Below, piece after piece: positions 53,717-64,000 of a stretch of DNA of 64,000 bases. The notes below the pieces were generated by a model. That model did no database searches. It was not told the DNA's origin and saw only the letters and a program-made list of their open reading frames with translations. The position numbers were made by a program, and so were the translations under genes. The DNA comes from Haematobia irritans (taxonomy: Eukaryota > Arthropoda > Insecta > Diptera > Muscidae): positions 226,614,783-226,678,782 of the forward strand of contig NC_134399.1 in NCBI RefSeq assembly GCF_050003625.1, in the 5' to 3' direction. Within the stretch, counting starts at the first letter, position 1. Every line of letters starts with the position of its first letter.

Positions 53717-55490
53717 AAAAATGTAATTTAGACCATTAACTAAATATAATTATACTAAACATTATTTATCTGTATTGTTAGATCATACCGAACATTACCG
53801 CCTACCAACTGTACAACAACCCCACTCACACCACAAGTAACACCGCTATACCAAAACCTGTTGCCCACATTCCTCTGTATGCTGACAAAAACATGATTGT
53901 TGCTACAGTGTTTCAAAGGTACAAGAAAACAGAGATTCAAAGGTATAAAGATTTTGTCATCTTCTTTTATAATTTAGATTCCTTTTATAATTTTTTATAA
54001 GAGGGGGCAACCCTCTCGATAAAAAAAATATTCCAATTGATTACCATTATTTCAGTTTTCCAATCTAAAATCACTTCTCCTGCCTCTTTATCGTGGATCT
54101 ATGAACTATCTTTTATTATTTATAATTTATCGAAATCATTTACTTTACTCTCATTGCGATTTTACTAAATTTCCTGTTAGTTTTCTATCCATTGTAATTT
54201 CCTTAGTATTTATTTCTTCTTTGTACAAATTACTTCTTCATTTACATTCTACTTTAATAATATATATTTTTTTATTTCCTTTACCGTTTTCATTATTTGG
54301 CTAATTTTTGGTATATTCTTTTACCTCCAGGTTTAATTTACATACACGCAGACCAGCTGCAATCGCACTCCTGTATGTGACGTCACTTCCTCATTCGACT
54401 AGCCTACATCAACACTTTATTTGCAAATTCAAATTCAAATTTTAATTCTAACTTTAATTTTAATCCTTTGTACCTTAATAACTATATTCCATTATTTTAA
54501 CTTTTAATCTAATTTTATTTCTCTTTCTATTTTTTACTTTTAACTTTAATTCAAATTATACTTTAATTATGCTTTTAATTTTAATTTTTAGTTTTGATTT
54601 TAATTTGACTTTGAAATTAGATTGGAAATTTTAAACTGAAATTAAATCTGGCGTTTGCATTTTTAATTTTTATACTTAATTTGTATTTGAATTTAATTTC
54701 CTTTTATTCCATATCATCCCATTTACTATTTAGATTACTCTGTATATATCTATTTCTTTAATTCATTTAACTTTTTTCTTTTTCCTTTTTCCATCTTTCC
54801 AGATTCATTCATAATAGCCATAAGCTAGCTTACCCGCCCACAGGTATGTATGTTGCTTACACGAACTTTAAAATAGAAATTAAATTTTACTTTAAACTTT
54901 ATTTTTGACTGTAATTGTAAATTAAATTTTTATTAAATAAAGTATAATTTATTTTAAGAACAGTTTACTTTCAATTTAAATTTTAACTTAAATTTTTAAT
55001 TTATATTTTAAACTAGAAATTCTTAAGTTTAATTTTTAATTTAAAATTTGATCTTAATTTTAATTTTAATATATTTATTTTTTTTATATTTTTAATTTTT
55101 AAATTCCAATTTTAATCTTAATTTTAATTTTAACCTCAATATTAATTTTATTTTCAGCTTGAATTTTAATTTTAAAATCCAAATTTTAATTTAAATTCAA
55201 TTACGATTTCAAATTTTAATTTTAGTTTTAGTTTTAATTTAATTTTAATTTTTAACCTTATTTCAATTTCAATTTTAATTTAATTTTGACTTTAAATTTA
55301 ATTCTAATTTTAATTTGAAATTGAATTTAAATTCGAATTTGAATCTGACTTTGAATGTTGAAATTGAATTTAAATTTAAATTTTAATTGGAATTTGGACT
55401 TAATATTGAATTTAAATCTGAATCTGCATATTAAATTTTTACTCTTAATTCCTCATTTATTTTGAATTCAATTTTAATTTAATCTAATCT
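53717..55490. other. T/A-rich DNA grading into degenerate TTTAA-like sequence
   Basis: From about 54420 the sequence is an increasingly regular mix of TTTAATTTTAATTT and AATTTAAATTT. This looks like the decayed edge of the pentamer array that follows. No gene is supported. Confidence 0.5.
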
Positions 55491-57441
55491 AATTTAATTT
55501 AATTTAATTTAATTTAATTTAACTTAATTTAATTTAATTTAATTTAATTTAATTTAATTTAATTTAATTTAATTTAATTTAATTTAATTTAATTTAATTT
55601 AATTTAATTTAATTTAATTTAATTTAATTTAATTTAATTTAATTTAATTTAATTTAATTTAATTTAATTTAATTTAATTTAATTTAATTTAATTTAATTT
55701 AATTTAATTTAATTTAATTTAATTTAATTTAATTTAATTTAATTTAATTTAATTTAATTTAATTTAATTTAATTTAATTTAATTTAATTTAATTTAATTT
55801 AATTTAATTTAATTTAATTTAATTTAATTTAATTTAATTTAATTTAATTTAATTTAATTTAATTTAATTTAATTTAATTTAATTTAATTTAATTTAATTT
55901 AATTTAATTTAATTTAATTTAATTTAATTTAATTTAATTTAATTTAATTTAATTTAATTTAATTTAATTTAATTTAATTTAATTTAATTTAATTTAATTT
56001 AATTTAATTTAATTTAATTTAATTTAATTTAATTTAATTTAATTTAATTTAATTTAATTTAATTTAATTTAATTTAATTTAATTTAATTTAATTTAATTT
56101 AATTTAATTTAATTTAATTTAATTTAATTTAATTTAATTTAATTTAATTTAATTTAATTTAATTTAATTTAATTTAATTTAATTTAATTTAATTTAATTT
56201 AATTTAATTTAATTTAATTTAATTTAATTTAATTTAATTTAATTTAATTTAATTTAATTTAATTTAATTTAATTTAATTTAATTTAATTTAATTTAATTT
56301 AATTTAATTTAATTTAATTTAATTTAATTTAATTTAATTTAATTTAATTTAATTTAATTTAATTTAATTTAATTTAATTTAATTTAATTTAATTTAATTT
56401 AATTTAATTTAATTTAATTTAATTTAATTTAATTTAATTTAATTTAATTTAATTTAATTTAATTTAATTTAATTTAATTTAATTTAATTTAATTTAATTT
56501 AATTTAATTTAATTTAATTTAATTTAATTTAATTTAATTTAATTTAATTTAATTTAATTTAATTTAATTTAATTTAATTTAATTTAATTTAATTTAATTT
56601 AATTTAATTTAATTTAATTTAATTTAATTTAATTTAATTTAATTTAATTTAATTTAATTTAATTTAATTTAATTTAATTTAATTTAATTTAATTTAATTT
56701 AATTTAATTTAATTTAATTTAATTTAATTTAATTTAATTTAATTTAATTTAATTTAATTTAATTTAATTTAATTTAATTTAATTTAATTTAATTTAATTT
56801 AATTTAATTTAATTTAATTTAATTTAATTTAATTTAATTTAATTTAATTTAATTTAATTTAATTTAATTTAATTTAATTTAATTTAATTTAATTTAATTT
56901 AATTTAATTTAATTTAATTTAATTTAATTTAATTTAATTTAATTTAATTTAATTTAATTTAATTTAATTTAATTTAATTTAATTTAATTTAATTTAATTT
57001 AATTTAATTTAATTTAATTTAATTTAATTTAATTTAATTTAATTTAATTTAATTTAATTTAATTTAATTTAATTTAATTTAATTTAATTTAATTTAATTT
57101 AATTTAATTTAATTTAATTTAATTTAATTTAATTTAATTTAATTTAATTTAATTTAATTTAATTTAATTTAATTTAATTTAATTTAATTTAATTTAATTT
57201 AATTTAATTTAATTTAATTTAATTTAATTTAATTTAATTTAATTTAATTTAATTTAATTTAATTTAATTTAATTTAATTTAATTTAATTTAATTTAATTT
57301 AATTTAATTTAATTTAATTTAATTTAATTTAATTTAATTTAATTTAATTTAATTTAATTTAATTTAATTTAATTTAATTTAATTTAATTTAATTTAATTA
57401 ATTTAATTTAATTTAATTTAATTTAATTTAATTTAATTTAA
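55491..57441. repeat. (AATTT)n pentanucleotide array, about 390 units
   Basis: About 1.95 kb of almost perfect AATTT repeats. The only breaks I see are AACTT near 55521 and a short unit near 57400 that shifts the phase. Degenerate versions flank it on the left. It lies 3' of the minus-strand pol. Confidence 0.95.
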
Positions 57442-58165
57442 CCCAAATCAAATTCAATTGAAATTTAATTTGAATTTCACTTGATTTTAATTGGAATTTA
57501 ACTTGATTTCAATTGTAACTTTATTTGACTTTAGTTTATACTTGTGTATTTATTGTGACATTGGATTTTATTTTGAGCTGGAATTTATTCGAATTCGAGA
57601 CAAATTTTATTTGTTTTCCCTTCGATTCGGCTCGGCCTAGTATAAGTTCGCGAAACGTTTTTCTTGTATTATCCTGATTTTAAGAATGATTTGAAAGTGA
57701 TGTGAACTCAGTTGGAATGCATTTGATTTGTTCTTGTATGATTGGTTTCTGTTCGCTTCTATTTGCTTTTGGTTTTTGGCTTGTTTCTGAGCTGCTCTTT
57801 GTTTGGTTTGCCTCTGGCTTGCTTTTGGTCTATATTTGTTTTGATTTTGTATCTACTAACTTGGTTCAAACATGTTGCTAAAGGTAAGTATCACCTAAGG
57901 TAATCATCCGAAGATTTCTTAGCTAAGCTAAACTGCCACGACCAATTCACGGTAAGCAATATTTCTGAAATTTGTTACAATAATTCAATTAACTAATTCC
58001 TTGTTTTCATTTTTCCCTACACTATAGCCTATAATTACCTTAACCTATTGACCTTGGATTTAAACGAAGAAGGATGAAATTGCCAGTAAACTTAACTATT
58101 AATGAGGTAAGTGATTCATTTTCTTTATATCAAATACACATTTTGTCAAAAGAGTAAGGAAATCC
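57442..58165 (-). other. Non-coding DNA 3' of the minus-strand pol
   Basis: No frame with known content. It includes CTGCTCTTTGTTTGGTTTGC-like T/G-rich DNA. It is presumably the 3' untranslated part of the gypsy element. Confidence 0.4.
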
Positions 58166-61100
58166 TTACTGTTTTAAATCTTTCGCGTGATATACGCCTA
58201 ACGGTTTTCCCTTTAGATCTTCAATTTCGTAAAGGCATTTTCCGACCGCTCTCACAATTCGGCATTTGAGATATTTTCGGTTCAATTTAGCATTAATATT
58301 CTTGCTGAAATCACTAAGCTGGTGATTTCTCCGATAAACCTCCTGACCAGGGAAAAACTTGATTTTCCTAGCGCGTATATTATACTTACGAGCTCGATCA
58401 CGGTAACTCTTTTCTAGCCTTTTTCCAACTTCCTGTCTCACTAACTCCAACTTGGTAGACTTGGGTAAAGCAATAAACTCAGGGTCTTTCATGGAATCCA
58501 ATTTCCTAGCCAGCCTATAAACGCTACCGTGAGTAACCATATGAGTACCAAACAAGGCAAAGTAGGGTGTCATGCCAATCGAGGAGTGTACAGACGATCG
58601 CAGTGCACATTCAATCGCGGACAAATTTTGATCCCAATCCCGTTGATCCTTATGTAGATAGGCCCGAATCGCTGCCAGTATAGACTGATTTACACGCTCC
58701 GACGCATTTGCTTGCGGAGAGTATAACCCAGTCTTCATGTGACGGACCCCATAGGCCTCTACGAACGCTCCAAAATCTTTTCCAGTAAATTGTTTTCCAT
58801 TGTCTGACAAGATAGTTTCTGGGACACCAAATTTATGGAATACTTCGGCCTCAAGGAATTTTATCACATTCCTTGAAGTCGCCTTACTCATTGGTTTTAA
58901 TAAAACATATCTTGTCACATGATCCAAAACTATAAAAATGGAACTATTTCCGGTCTTAGAGCGAACGTAGGGGCCTAAAAAGTCTATATAAACCTTCTGA
59001 AACGGTCGGTCTATTTCTACATGAGAATCCATGGGTTGCCGCATAACTTGATTATTGGGTTTCGTCTCTTTACAAATTCGGCACTTTTGGACGAAAAGTC
59101 TTACCTGAGTATTCATATTCGGCCAATAGTAATACTCTTTAAGCCTACCCAGAGTTTTATGAAAACCACCATGCGCCGCCGTAGTTGGGTTGTGGGCTTT
59201 CTCTATAGCAGACTCAGTGAGAGATTGTGGAACCCACAACTTCCAGACTGAATCTTCCAATGGAATATTTATTGTCACTGGTGTTGTCCGCTTATAGAGA
59301 AAGCCATCAACCACGCGTAAATCTGGCAAACTTGATTGATTCTCCATCACGGTTTTCACTTTGTCCAAATAGTCTTCCTCCTTAAACTCTGGAGCATCCA
59401 GGTCTACTAGGTTAAAGGATGCTAACTCCAGTTCGTCCAGATTGTATCTTGATAGGGTATCCGGTACCACGTTCTGACTACCCCGGCGGTGTTCTATCTC
59501 GAAATTGTGCCCCTGCAGCAAAAGACTCCACCTTGCCAAACGACCACTCAGTTCTTTATTCGCCATCAGCCACTTCAGTGATGAATGGTCAGTGATGACC
59601 GTAAAAGGCATCAACTCAATATAAGGGCGAAACTTTTTTATTGACATCACCACGGCCAGGCACTCCCTTTCGGTAACGGAATAGTTCTTTTGCGCTGGGG
59701 TCAACTTCTGAGAGACGTATGCGATAGGGTTTTCTCCTCCCGCATCGTCTCTTTGAAATAGAACACCACCAATTCCCACATCGGAAGCATCACACTGGAT
59801 GAAAAATCTTTTTTCGAAATCGGGGTGCCTTAAAACTGGACTCTGGGTTAGCGCATCCTTTAACCGTTCAAACGCTGCTTTCGCCTCATCGCCGAACTCA
59901 AACCCACGTCCCTTTTTCAATGTATTAAAAATCGGTGCAGCAATTTCCGCATAATCTGCAATAAATCGCCTGTACCATCCTGTCATGCCCATGAAACGTC
60001 TAACTTGTTTGGCACTCTTTGGATACTCACAGCTGACTATCGCTGAGACTTTGCCTGGATCTGGTTTCAATGTTCCCCCACCAACTATATATCCCAGATA
60101 GCGCAACTCCTTGAAGCAAAATTTGGATTTGGCCACGTTGATAGTCAGTCCCGCCTCATTCAGAGCTTTTGCAACTTGTCGCAAAAGTTCCAAATGTGTT
60201 TTGAAATCAGGGGCAACAATGAGCAAATCATCAAGATAGACAAACACCCTTTCACGAAGATTTGCAGGAATGACTTTATCCATTAAACGACACATCCTTT
60301 GGGCTGCATTACACAACCCAAAAGGCATGACCGTAAAATGATATAAGGGTCTTCCTGGTACCGTAAACGCAGTCTTCTCGCGACTCTTCATTTCGAGCGG
60401 AATTTGCCAAAAGGCATCTTTCAAATCAACACTCGAAATGAAGTGTGTATCTCCAAGCCGGCTAAGAAGGCCTTCAATATTTGGGAGCGGATAGGCATCC
60501 TTGACAGTAAGGACATTGAGCTTCCTGGCATCTAGGCATAATCTGTTCTTTGTGCCTTTACGGACCAAAGTTACAGGATTATTCCAGGGACTTTCACTGG
60601 GCTCAATGACCTTCATGTCAAGCATTCTATCCAGCTCTGCATACATTAGACTTTGCACTGCTGGAGATACCGGATAATGACGTTGTTTTACCGGAACTGC
60701 ATCTGCCGTGTCAATGATGTGTGTCTCTAATGAAGTTTTGCCCAGTCCCCCGACTTCAAACGACGGAAACTGGCCTATGACTTCCTCCAAATTTTTCCTC
60801 TCGTCGTTGCTTAACTGGTGTTGCGATGGATCCAATGAAACCTCACCAGACTCTTCCTCAAGCGATAGACATTCAACGCCGGCTAGTAAATTGTATTTTT
60901 TCATGAAGTCAACCCCGAGATATAGTGCCTTACTCAAGGTTGGGACTAGAAAGAAAGTTACTACGCTCTCAATCCTTCCTAATTTGACAGGCGCTCGAAT
61001 GCGGCCAACAACACGATGAGGGGTATCATCTGCCGTGCCTACGGTAGCTGAGAAGTTGTAGATAGGGATTTGGGCTCGCTCAACTAGCTCCAAGCAACCT

Positions 61101-61597
61101 TTGCCTAGACAAGTCACCGTTGCGCCGCTATCTAACAACCCCTCAACTACCTCTTCACCAATTTTTATCTTCATATACAAACGTGTATCTTCACCCTCAT
61201 ACAATGTCGTTGCCGCAATCTCGCGCCGTAGCCTCTTCCTAGTGTTAAAACGTTCCCTAGCTCGCAGTATCCGTTTAGTTGGTTCATGACGTCTATATTG
61301 AATTTCCTCTACTTCTTTAATTGGACATAAACTACTTGAAAATTCCTCACTTACTTCATTAACTCCAATATTTTTACCTAATTCATTTTCTTCACCAAAA
61401 ATCCTATTTCTAACAACTTCATATTCCCTCATTCTAACATGCCAAGGTCTTATTTCCCTAAAATTCATTTCTCTACTCTTACTCCTATACTTATCACTAT
61501 CACTAATTCTATTTTGTAAAATCTTCATTTCAGGTCCCTTCTGCTCATCATGACCATCACCAACTACTTCTGCTGGGGATTCGATGCTGCCGGGCAC
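58166..61597 (-). CDS. Pol polyprotein (protease, RT, RNase H, integrase) of the minus-strand gypsy element
   Basis: The frame of 1,143 codons has protease (GLLDSGATVTCLG, about 155), reverse transcriptase (LCLDARKLNVLTVKDAYPLP and YLDDLLIV, about 455), RNase H (IQCDASDVGIGGVLF), an HHCC integrase finger (HGGFHKTLGRL, CRICKETK) and DDE residues in YIDFLGPY, LSDNGKQF and NASERVNQ. It begins at a GTG, not an ATG; the frame is open on its 5' side to a TAG at 61634-61636, so it is most likely made by -1 frameshifting from Gag. All catalytic motifs are intact. Confidence 0.92.
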   Translation of the reverse strand: MPGSIESPAEVVGDGHDEQKGPEMKILQNRISDSDKYRSKSREMNFREIRPWHVRMREYEVVRNRIFGEENELGKNIGVNEVSEEFSSSLCPIKEVEEIQYRRHEPTKRILRARERFNTRKRLRREIAATTLYEGEDTRLYMKIKIGEEVVEGLLDSGATVTCLGKGCLELVERAQIPIYNFSATVGTADDTPHRVVGRIRAPVKLGRIESVVTFFLVPTLSKALYLGVDFMKKYNLLAGVECLSLEEESGEVSLDPSQHQLSNDERKNLEEVIGQFPSFEVGGLGKTSLETHIIDTADAVPVKQRHYPVSPAVQSLMYAELDRMLDMKVIEPSESPWNNPVTLVRKGTKNRLCLDARKLNVLTVKDAYPLPNIEGLLSRLGDTHFISSVDLKDAFWQIPLEMKSREKTAFTVPGRPLYHFTVMPFGLCNAAQRMCRLMDKVIPANLRERVFVYLDDLLIVAPDFKTHLELLRQVAKALNEAGLTINVAKSKFCFKELRYLGYIVGGGTLKPDPGKVSAIVSCEYPKSAKQVRRFMGMTGWYRRFIADYAEIAAPIFNTLKKGRGFEFGDEAKAAFERLKDALTQSPVLRHPDFEKRFFIQCDASDVGIGGVLFQRDDAGGENPIAYVSQKLTPAQKNYSVTERECLAVVMSIKKFRPYIELMPFTVITDHSSLKWLMANKELSGRLARWSLLLQGHNFEIEHRRGSQNVVPDTLSRYNLDELELASFNLVDLDAPEFKEEDYLDKVKTVMENQSSLPDLRVVDGFLYKRTTPVTINIPLEDSVWKLWVPQSLTESAIEKAHNPTTAAHGGFHKTLGRLKEYYYWPNMNTQVRLFVQKCRICKETKPNNQVMRQPMDSHVEIDRPFQKVYIDFLGPYVRSKTGNSSIFIVLDHVTRYVLLKPMSKATSRNVIKFLEAEVFHKFGVPETILSDNGKQFTGKDFGAFVEAYGVRHMKTGLYSPQANASERVNQSILAAIRAYLHKDQRDWDQNLSAIECALRSSVHSSIGMTPYFALFGTHMVTHGSVYRLARKLDSMKDPEFIALPKSTKLELVRQEVGKRLEKSYRDRARKYNIRARKIKFFPGQEVYRRNHQLSDFSKNINAKLNRKYLKCRIVRAVGKCLYEIEDLKGKPLGVYHAKDLKQ

Positions 61598-63183
61598 GCT
61601 ACCCCTCTCGACGTGCCCGTTTGCTGGTTTCCCCTACATCTGGGACATTTCGGCTTCACCACGTTTTCCATCCCACAACCATAACAAAAAAGGTTACGAG
61701 TGGTCGAAAGGCAGTCCATAAATCCGTGACCTTTTTCTTTGCAGTTCCAGCAGGTATAATTGGGTTGACGCGAAATTGCCTCCACTTCAAACTCTGTCTG
61801 CTCTTCAAAATCGATGGCATGAACTCGGTGTGCATAGTGTCGAGTAGCCTGAATTGCTTGCCGCTGATTTGCCAACAACTGTTCTGCCTTTCGACACTCT
61901 TCTCGGAAATGTTGAAGCCCATACATTCGGATCGGGAAAACTAACGAGGCCAAGGTAGGTTTCAAATTATTTTTCATCATCTCAATTAACATGTTTTCGT
62001 TCATAGGCTCTCGCTGTTGGTGATGTAGTTGCAACATCGCATTGTAGAAGTCTTCAAATGTTTCTTGTGGACCCTGTCGCCTGTCCATCATACGCCTTTG
62101 TACATCGAAGTCGCTCTCAAATTTTCGGAATTGTGACAGGAACGCCTGTTTGAGAGCTTCGAAACTATGCACTCGCCCCAGACGTCTCTGCATCCAGTAC
62201 CAGTCCTCAGCTGGACCCTCTAATAGTTGTGGAAATCTAATTAATACCTCCTCATCATCACAGGCATGGTCGTTCTTGAGCTGTTCTAGGCGGAAAATAA
62301 AATCTTCAGCTGTGATTGACTTGGATGTACCATCGAACTTGAGTCTCCACTTTTCAATGTCCACTTTCCTATTATTGCGTGATGATGACGATGCTGGAAC
62401 ATATGGGGATTGTGCTGTATTTGGAAACGTCCGGGGCGGTGGAAATCGATTTTGTCCGCCTCCATTGTAGCCTTGATGGTATTGCTGTGCCGAATAGCCA
62501 ACCGCTCCGAAATCTTCCGCTTGTGGTGGTGGGCAACCTACTGACTGATGTTGTATATTCTGAGTTGCCGATAGTCCCCTTGCATCTGACTGGAATCTCT
62601 CTTCGTTTAGTTGTGTGTTCCTTGTGGCTGGTGGAACTTCTTGTGCTCGTAAATTTTGAAGTGGTGGATTCTGTGGCAATGAATTTGTAGTTGTTTGGTT
62701 TTGCATCAATGTATTTGGGCCGTTCGTAATACCAGTTAAGCTTTGCTGCACAAGCTGTGGTACAAGCTGCCGTAACCTTTCATCCAATAGTCGGATTAAC
62801 TCCACTTGCCCCAACCCAATGGCAGAATCAATTACCGCATGTAATTGGTTGTCGGCGTGCGTATCAACAGGCCTTTGAGCACCAGCCTCCAAATCTCTAT
62901 TCTCTCGCATTTGTCTTTGAATGTTAATTGCAGTCTCACTGTTAAAGTTGGGAGTATTTGGAGTACTGTTAATTCCCGACATCATTGTTGCATTGACAGA
63001 TTGTGCTGGGCTAGACGTGGTCGATGTACTTGTTGTTATGGCCCCACTCATAGCCTGGGTAAACACAAGTCCAGCATTTGTTGTCGTCGTGGTTAGTGTC
63101 GTAGTTGTAGTGGTGGATGGCATGGCTGAGCAGTTAGGAACTGATAGCGTCTGATCATAACTTGCTGCCCTAGTACTAACCAT
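61564..63183 (-). CDS. Gag protein of the minus-strand gypsy element
   Basis: 539 codons from an ATG at 63183. The first ~260 residues are Thr-, Asn- and Gln-rich and low in complexity. A capsid-like retrotransposon Gag region lies at about 280-440 (IEKWRLKFDGTSKSITAEDF, AEDWYWMQRRLGRV, FLSQFRKFESDFDVQRRMMD). A knuckle CWNCKEKGHGFMDC (about 477-490) and a Cys pair set CYGC ... CPRC follow, forming the nucleocapsid. It binds and packages the element RNA. The last ~25 codons overlap the frameshift signal. Confidence 0.9.
   Translation of the reverse strand: MVSTRAASYDQTLSVPNCSAMPSTTTTTTLTTTTTNAGLVFTQAMSGAITTSTSTTSSPAQSVNATMMSGINSTPNTPNFNSETAINIQRQMRENRDLEAGAQRPVDTHADNQLHAVIDSAIGLGQVELIRLLDERLRQLVPQLVQQSLTGITNGPNTLMQNQTTTNSLPQNPPLQNLRAQEVPPATRNTQLNEERFQSDARGLSATQNIQHQSVGCPPPQAEDFGAVGYSAQQYHQGYNGGGQNRFPPPRTFPNTAQSPYVPASSSSRNNRKVDIEKWRLKFDGTSKSITAEDFIFRLEQLKNDHACDDEEVLIRFPQLLEGPAEDWYWMQRRLGRVHSFEALKQAFLSQFRKFESDFDVQRRMMDRRQGPQETFEDFYNAMLQLHHQQREPMNENMLIEMMKNNLKPTLASLVFPIRMYGLQHFREECRKAEQLLANQRQAIQATRHYAHRVHAIDFEEQTEFEVEAISRQPNYTCWNCKEKGHGFMDCLSTTRNLFCYGCGMENVVKPKCPRCRGNQQTGTSRGVACPAASNPQQK
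61591..61633 (-). promoter_or_regulatory. -1 ribosomal frameshift signal (GGGAAAC plus stem-loop)
   Basis: In Gag frame the heptamer G GGA AAC lies at 61633-61627. After a 7-base spacer (61626-61620) comes a perfect 8-bp stem, CGGGCACG (61619-61612) with CGTGCCCG (61598-61591), round a 13-base loop. The Pol frame opens just upstream of the heptamer, right after a TAG. GGGG in the loop could pair with CCCC at 61578-61575 to make a pseudoknot (inferred). Confidence 0.88.
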
Positions 63184-64000
63184 AGCTAATCAAAAAAAGG
63201 TAAATTACTATTTTACAAATTATATTCCTAAACTAATATTTTTTTTCTTTTAGGTACATGTACACTAAACTTCAACCCTCCACTAAACTTCAATCTAAAT
63301 GTAAGCAAAATTAAAACTGACAACCTCAAAAAAATCAAAATTAAAAGTGATAACTATACGTTAAAATATTAAAAAAAATAAAAAAAATCAATGTAATAAC
63401 CCAAAATTCAAAACAAACAAAAAAATAATATAAACAAAATAAATAACTACAAATTAATCCCTCAATTTATAAATGCTAAAAAGATTTACTGAAAAAATTA
63501 AAACACAACAAACAAAAAATTTTAAAACTTAGTAAAGATAAAAATTAATAATTTATGAAAATTCAAAGTGAAAACTGTGTTAACTCAAACTAAAAATCGA
63601 TAAGAATGGCAGAATAAAAACTATATACTATAAGAATCTATTACCTAACAAAATAAATAAATGAAAAATTTAAAACAAAAAATCGAATTCAATAAAAATA
63701 GCCTAAAATCTAAAAAAATGATTAACCTAATAAAACAATGAACTGTATAATAATTATAAAAATTGAATTAAAAGAATTTAACTACCACTAGTAAACCAAC
63801 CAAACTTCAAATTTCAAACACTCAATAATTCCATCAAAGCAAAACAAATATAAACCAATATAAACAATCGAAAACTCATAAAAATTTGAAAAAAACTTAA
63901 CACCTAATAAAATAATTAAACAGATAATAATAATAAAATAAAGTAACAGGCAAAAAAAATAAGAAATTGTAATTTAAAATCTTAGAATTTAAAACTTTTA
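63184..64000 (-). other. A-rich leader of the minus-strand gypsy element (probable)
   Basis: On the plus strand it is mostly AAAATTAAAA-like sequence without a frame. No primer-binding site or LTR edge could be recognised, so the 5' LTR probably lies outside the window. Confidence 0.4.

Larger units (their letters stand above)
58166..63183 (-). mobile_element. Ty3/gypsy element, Osvaldo/Ulysses-like, internal region
   Basis: Gag and Pol frames are both open and overlap by 34 bp with Pol in the -1 frame. LTRs were not found: the 5' LTR must lie beyond the A-rich leader and the window end, and the 3' LTR lies somewhere left of 58166. The lineage is suggested by the Gag finger pair and the YLDDLLIV/LGPYVRS integrase style, and is not certain. 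Confidence 0.8.

Noticed and set aside
55491..57441. Possible telomeric or centromeric array
   Set aside because: A pentamer AATTT array of this size also occurs as an ordinary microsatellite; nothing else here marks a telomere or centromere.

Overview
The window looks like nuclear DNA of a higher (calyptrate, muscoid) fly. The evidence is a dipteran-type gce/Met juvenile-hormone receptor gene, two ZAD-C2H2 zinc-finger genes, very AT-rich non-coding DNA, and dense short inverted-repeat elements, tRNA-derived SINEs, LINEs and Ty3/gypsy elements. I infer a Musca/Stomoxys-like fly from gene and repeat style only; the species cannot be fixed from the sequence.

Layout: 1-11,750 has no host gene that I can support. 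It is a mosaic of MITEs, SINE copies and AT-rich DNA. 11,813-30,432 (+) is one host gene of nine coding exons, 897 residues, a bHLH-PAS protein that I call gce (Met/gce family). Its 10.7-kb first coding intron carries a young 5.28-kb Mdg3-type gypsy element (15,617-20,897) sitting at the centre of a palindrome made of 29-bp-type AT-rich repeats. Its third intron holds two SINEs with clear target duplications, and its seventh holds a broken RNase H-bearing LINE. 30,700-44,130 is a nest of DNA-transposon relics: two hAT-like elements with 8-bp target duplications, nested MITEs with 3-bp duplications and several other TIR families. 44,333-45,944 (+) and 48,003-49,529 (-) are two paralogous ZAD zinc-finger genes arranged tail to tail, with five exons each and identical intron phases. 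49,640-51,046 is a truncated LINE (PHD-finger ORF1 plus endonuclease start). 51,047-64,000 is dominated by a second gypsy element on the minus strand (gag 63,183-61,564; pol 61,597-58,166). Its Gag and Pol frames are linked by a textbook -1 frameshift signal. A ~1.95-kb (AATTT)n array lies 3' of pol.

How it works together: the host content is one hormone receptor/transcription factor and two DNA-binding zinc-finger proteins. The rest is mobile DNA, and several insertions can be ordered in time by nesting. The SINE and the RNase H LINE share the same 3' tail, which suggests that the LINE family mobilises the SINE.
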